The notes beneath the pieces were generated by a model. It had not been told where the DNA came from, ran no database searches, and was given only the letters and a program-made list of their open reading frames with translations. Both the position numbers and the translations under genes were made by a program. Positions 7,383 through 7,536 of a DNA stretch of 7,536 bases are shown here, piece after piece (within the stretch, counting starts at the first letter, position 1; every line of letters begins with the position of its first letter). The DNA comes from Candidatus Sumerlaeota bacterium (GTDB taxonomy: Bacteria > Sumerlaeota > Sumerlaeia > MWCT01 > JAGHBZ01): contig JAGHBZ010000072.1 of assembly GCA_021160705.1 (NCBI GenBank), positions 1-7,536 on the forward strand. Reading direction: 5' to 3'.

Positions 7383-7390
7383 ACGGAAAA

Positions 7391-7536
7391 ATGTTTCAGA
7401 GCGTGCATATTCCAGATAGAGAAAATAGAGAACCCCGGGTGCAAAATCCAGAATTAAAATACCCTTCATCTTTATCGTACGCACTCATTGGTTTTTTTAT
7501 TTTTTACTTTTTGTTATTTTTGCCGACATTATGGAC
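7391..7536 (+). CDS. Start of an unidentified membrane protein gene, cut by the window edge
   Basis: An open frame begins at ATG 7391 and stays open for 48 codons to the window end, so only the N-terminus is visible. The peptide starts with about 30 polar, charged residues (MFQSVHIPDRENREPRVQNP and onward). It then enters a strongly hydrophobic, Phe/Leu-rich stretch, ALIGFFIFYFLLFLPTLW (31-48), which looks like a first membrane segment with a cytosolic N-terminus. AGGA 8 bases upstream supports the start. The frame stays open back to a TGA at 7325-7327, so GTG at 7334 or TTG at 7358 are alternative starts, less favoured. The plan of a polar N-tail followed by a membrane segment resembles the glycosyltransferase at 2766 and many envelope polymer proteins, but no family motif is visible and I assign no function. 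It diverges from the sensor kinase. Confidence 0.6.
   Translation, partial: MFQSVHIPDRENREPRVQNPELKYPSSLSYALIGFFIFYFLLFLPTLW

Larger units (their letters stand above)
7106..7390. other. Divergent intergenic region between the kinase gene and the gene at 7391
   Basis: These 285 AT-rich bases lie between two outward-facing starts and should hold promoters for both. Visible elements are a self-complementary TTATATATAA at 7186-7195 usable as a -10 on either strand, TTGAA/TTCAA repeats at 7142-7178, an 8-bp direct repeat at 7255-7262 and 7270-7277, an imperfect palindrome at 7309-7326 and a possible micro-ORF at 7255-7332. No RNA gene or mobile element is recognisable. Confidence 0.6.

Noticed and set aside
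7490..7519. T-rich run near the right edge as a terminator
   Set aside because: No GC-rich stem precedes it, and the run reads in frame as Phe, Leu, Ile and Tyr codons of the membrane segment of the gene at 7391.

Overview
The window reads as ordinary chromosomal DNA from a bacterium, probably an environmental Gram-negative type. The evidence is the bacterial de novo NAD enzyme NadC, a bacterial RecJ nuclease, Shine-Dalgarno spaced starts, and a large membrane sensor kinase with Cache-like, HAMP, GAF, HisKA and HATPase parts. Base composition is moderate, with AT-rich intergenic DNA. I cannot assign a phylum. I see no mobile element, CRISPR array, tRNA, rRNA or known riboswitch.

Layout: positions 1-138 are an AT-rich leader with a weak promoter candidate. 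Three plus-strand genes follow in a tight row: nadC (139-996), recJ (1016-2758) and a polytopic GT39/PMT-like membrane glycosyltransferase (2766-4532). The gaps are 19 and 7 bases, so they are probably co-transcribed. Their functions (NAD synthesis, single-strand DNA degradation in repair, lipid-linked sugar transfer at the membrane) do not form an obvious pathway, so this looks like a compact housekeeping-type operon rather than a specialised system. A large histidine kinase gene (4577-7105) lies on the minus strand and meets the operon tail to tail, 44 bases apart. No response regulator gene is visible.

The region right of the kinase start (7106-7390) is a 285-base divergent intergenic stretch. 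It holds facing -10-like sequences, a cluster of TTGAA/TTCAA repeats with a perfect 7-bp-arm palindrome, an 8-bp direct repeat at 15-bp spacing, an 18-bp imperfect palindrome and a possible micro-ORF. At 7391 a further plus-strand gene appears to begin. It has a good ribosome binding site, a polar N-terminus of about 30 residues and then a strongly hydrophobic segment, and it runs off the right edge.

I found no convincing new multi-gene system. The points most worth a second look are the truncated membrane-protein gene at the right edge and the dense repeat structure in the divergent promoter region between it and the sensor kinase.
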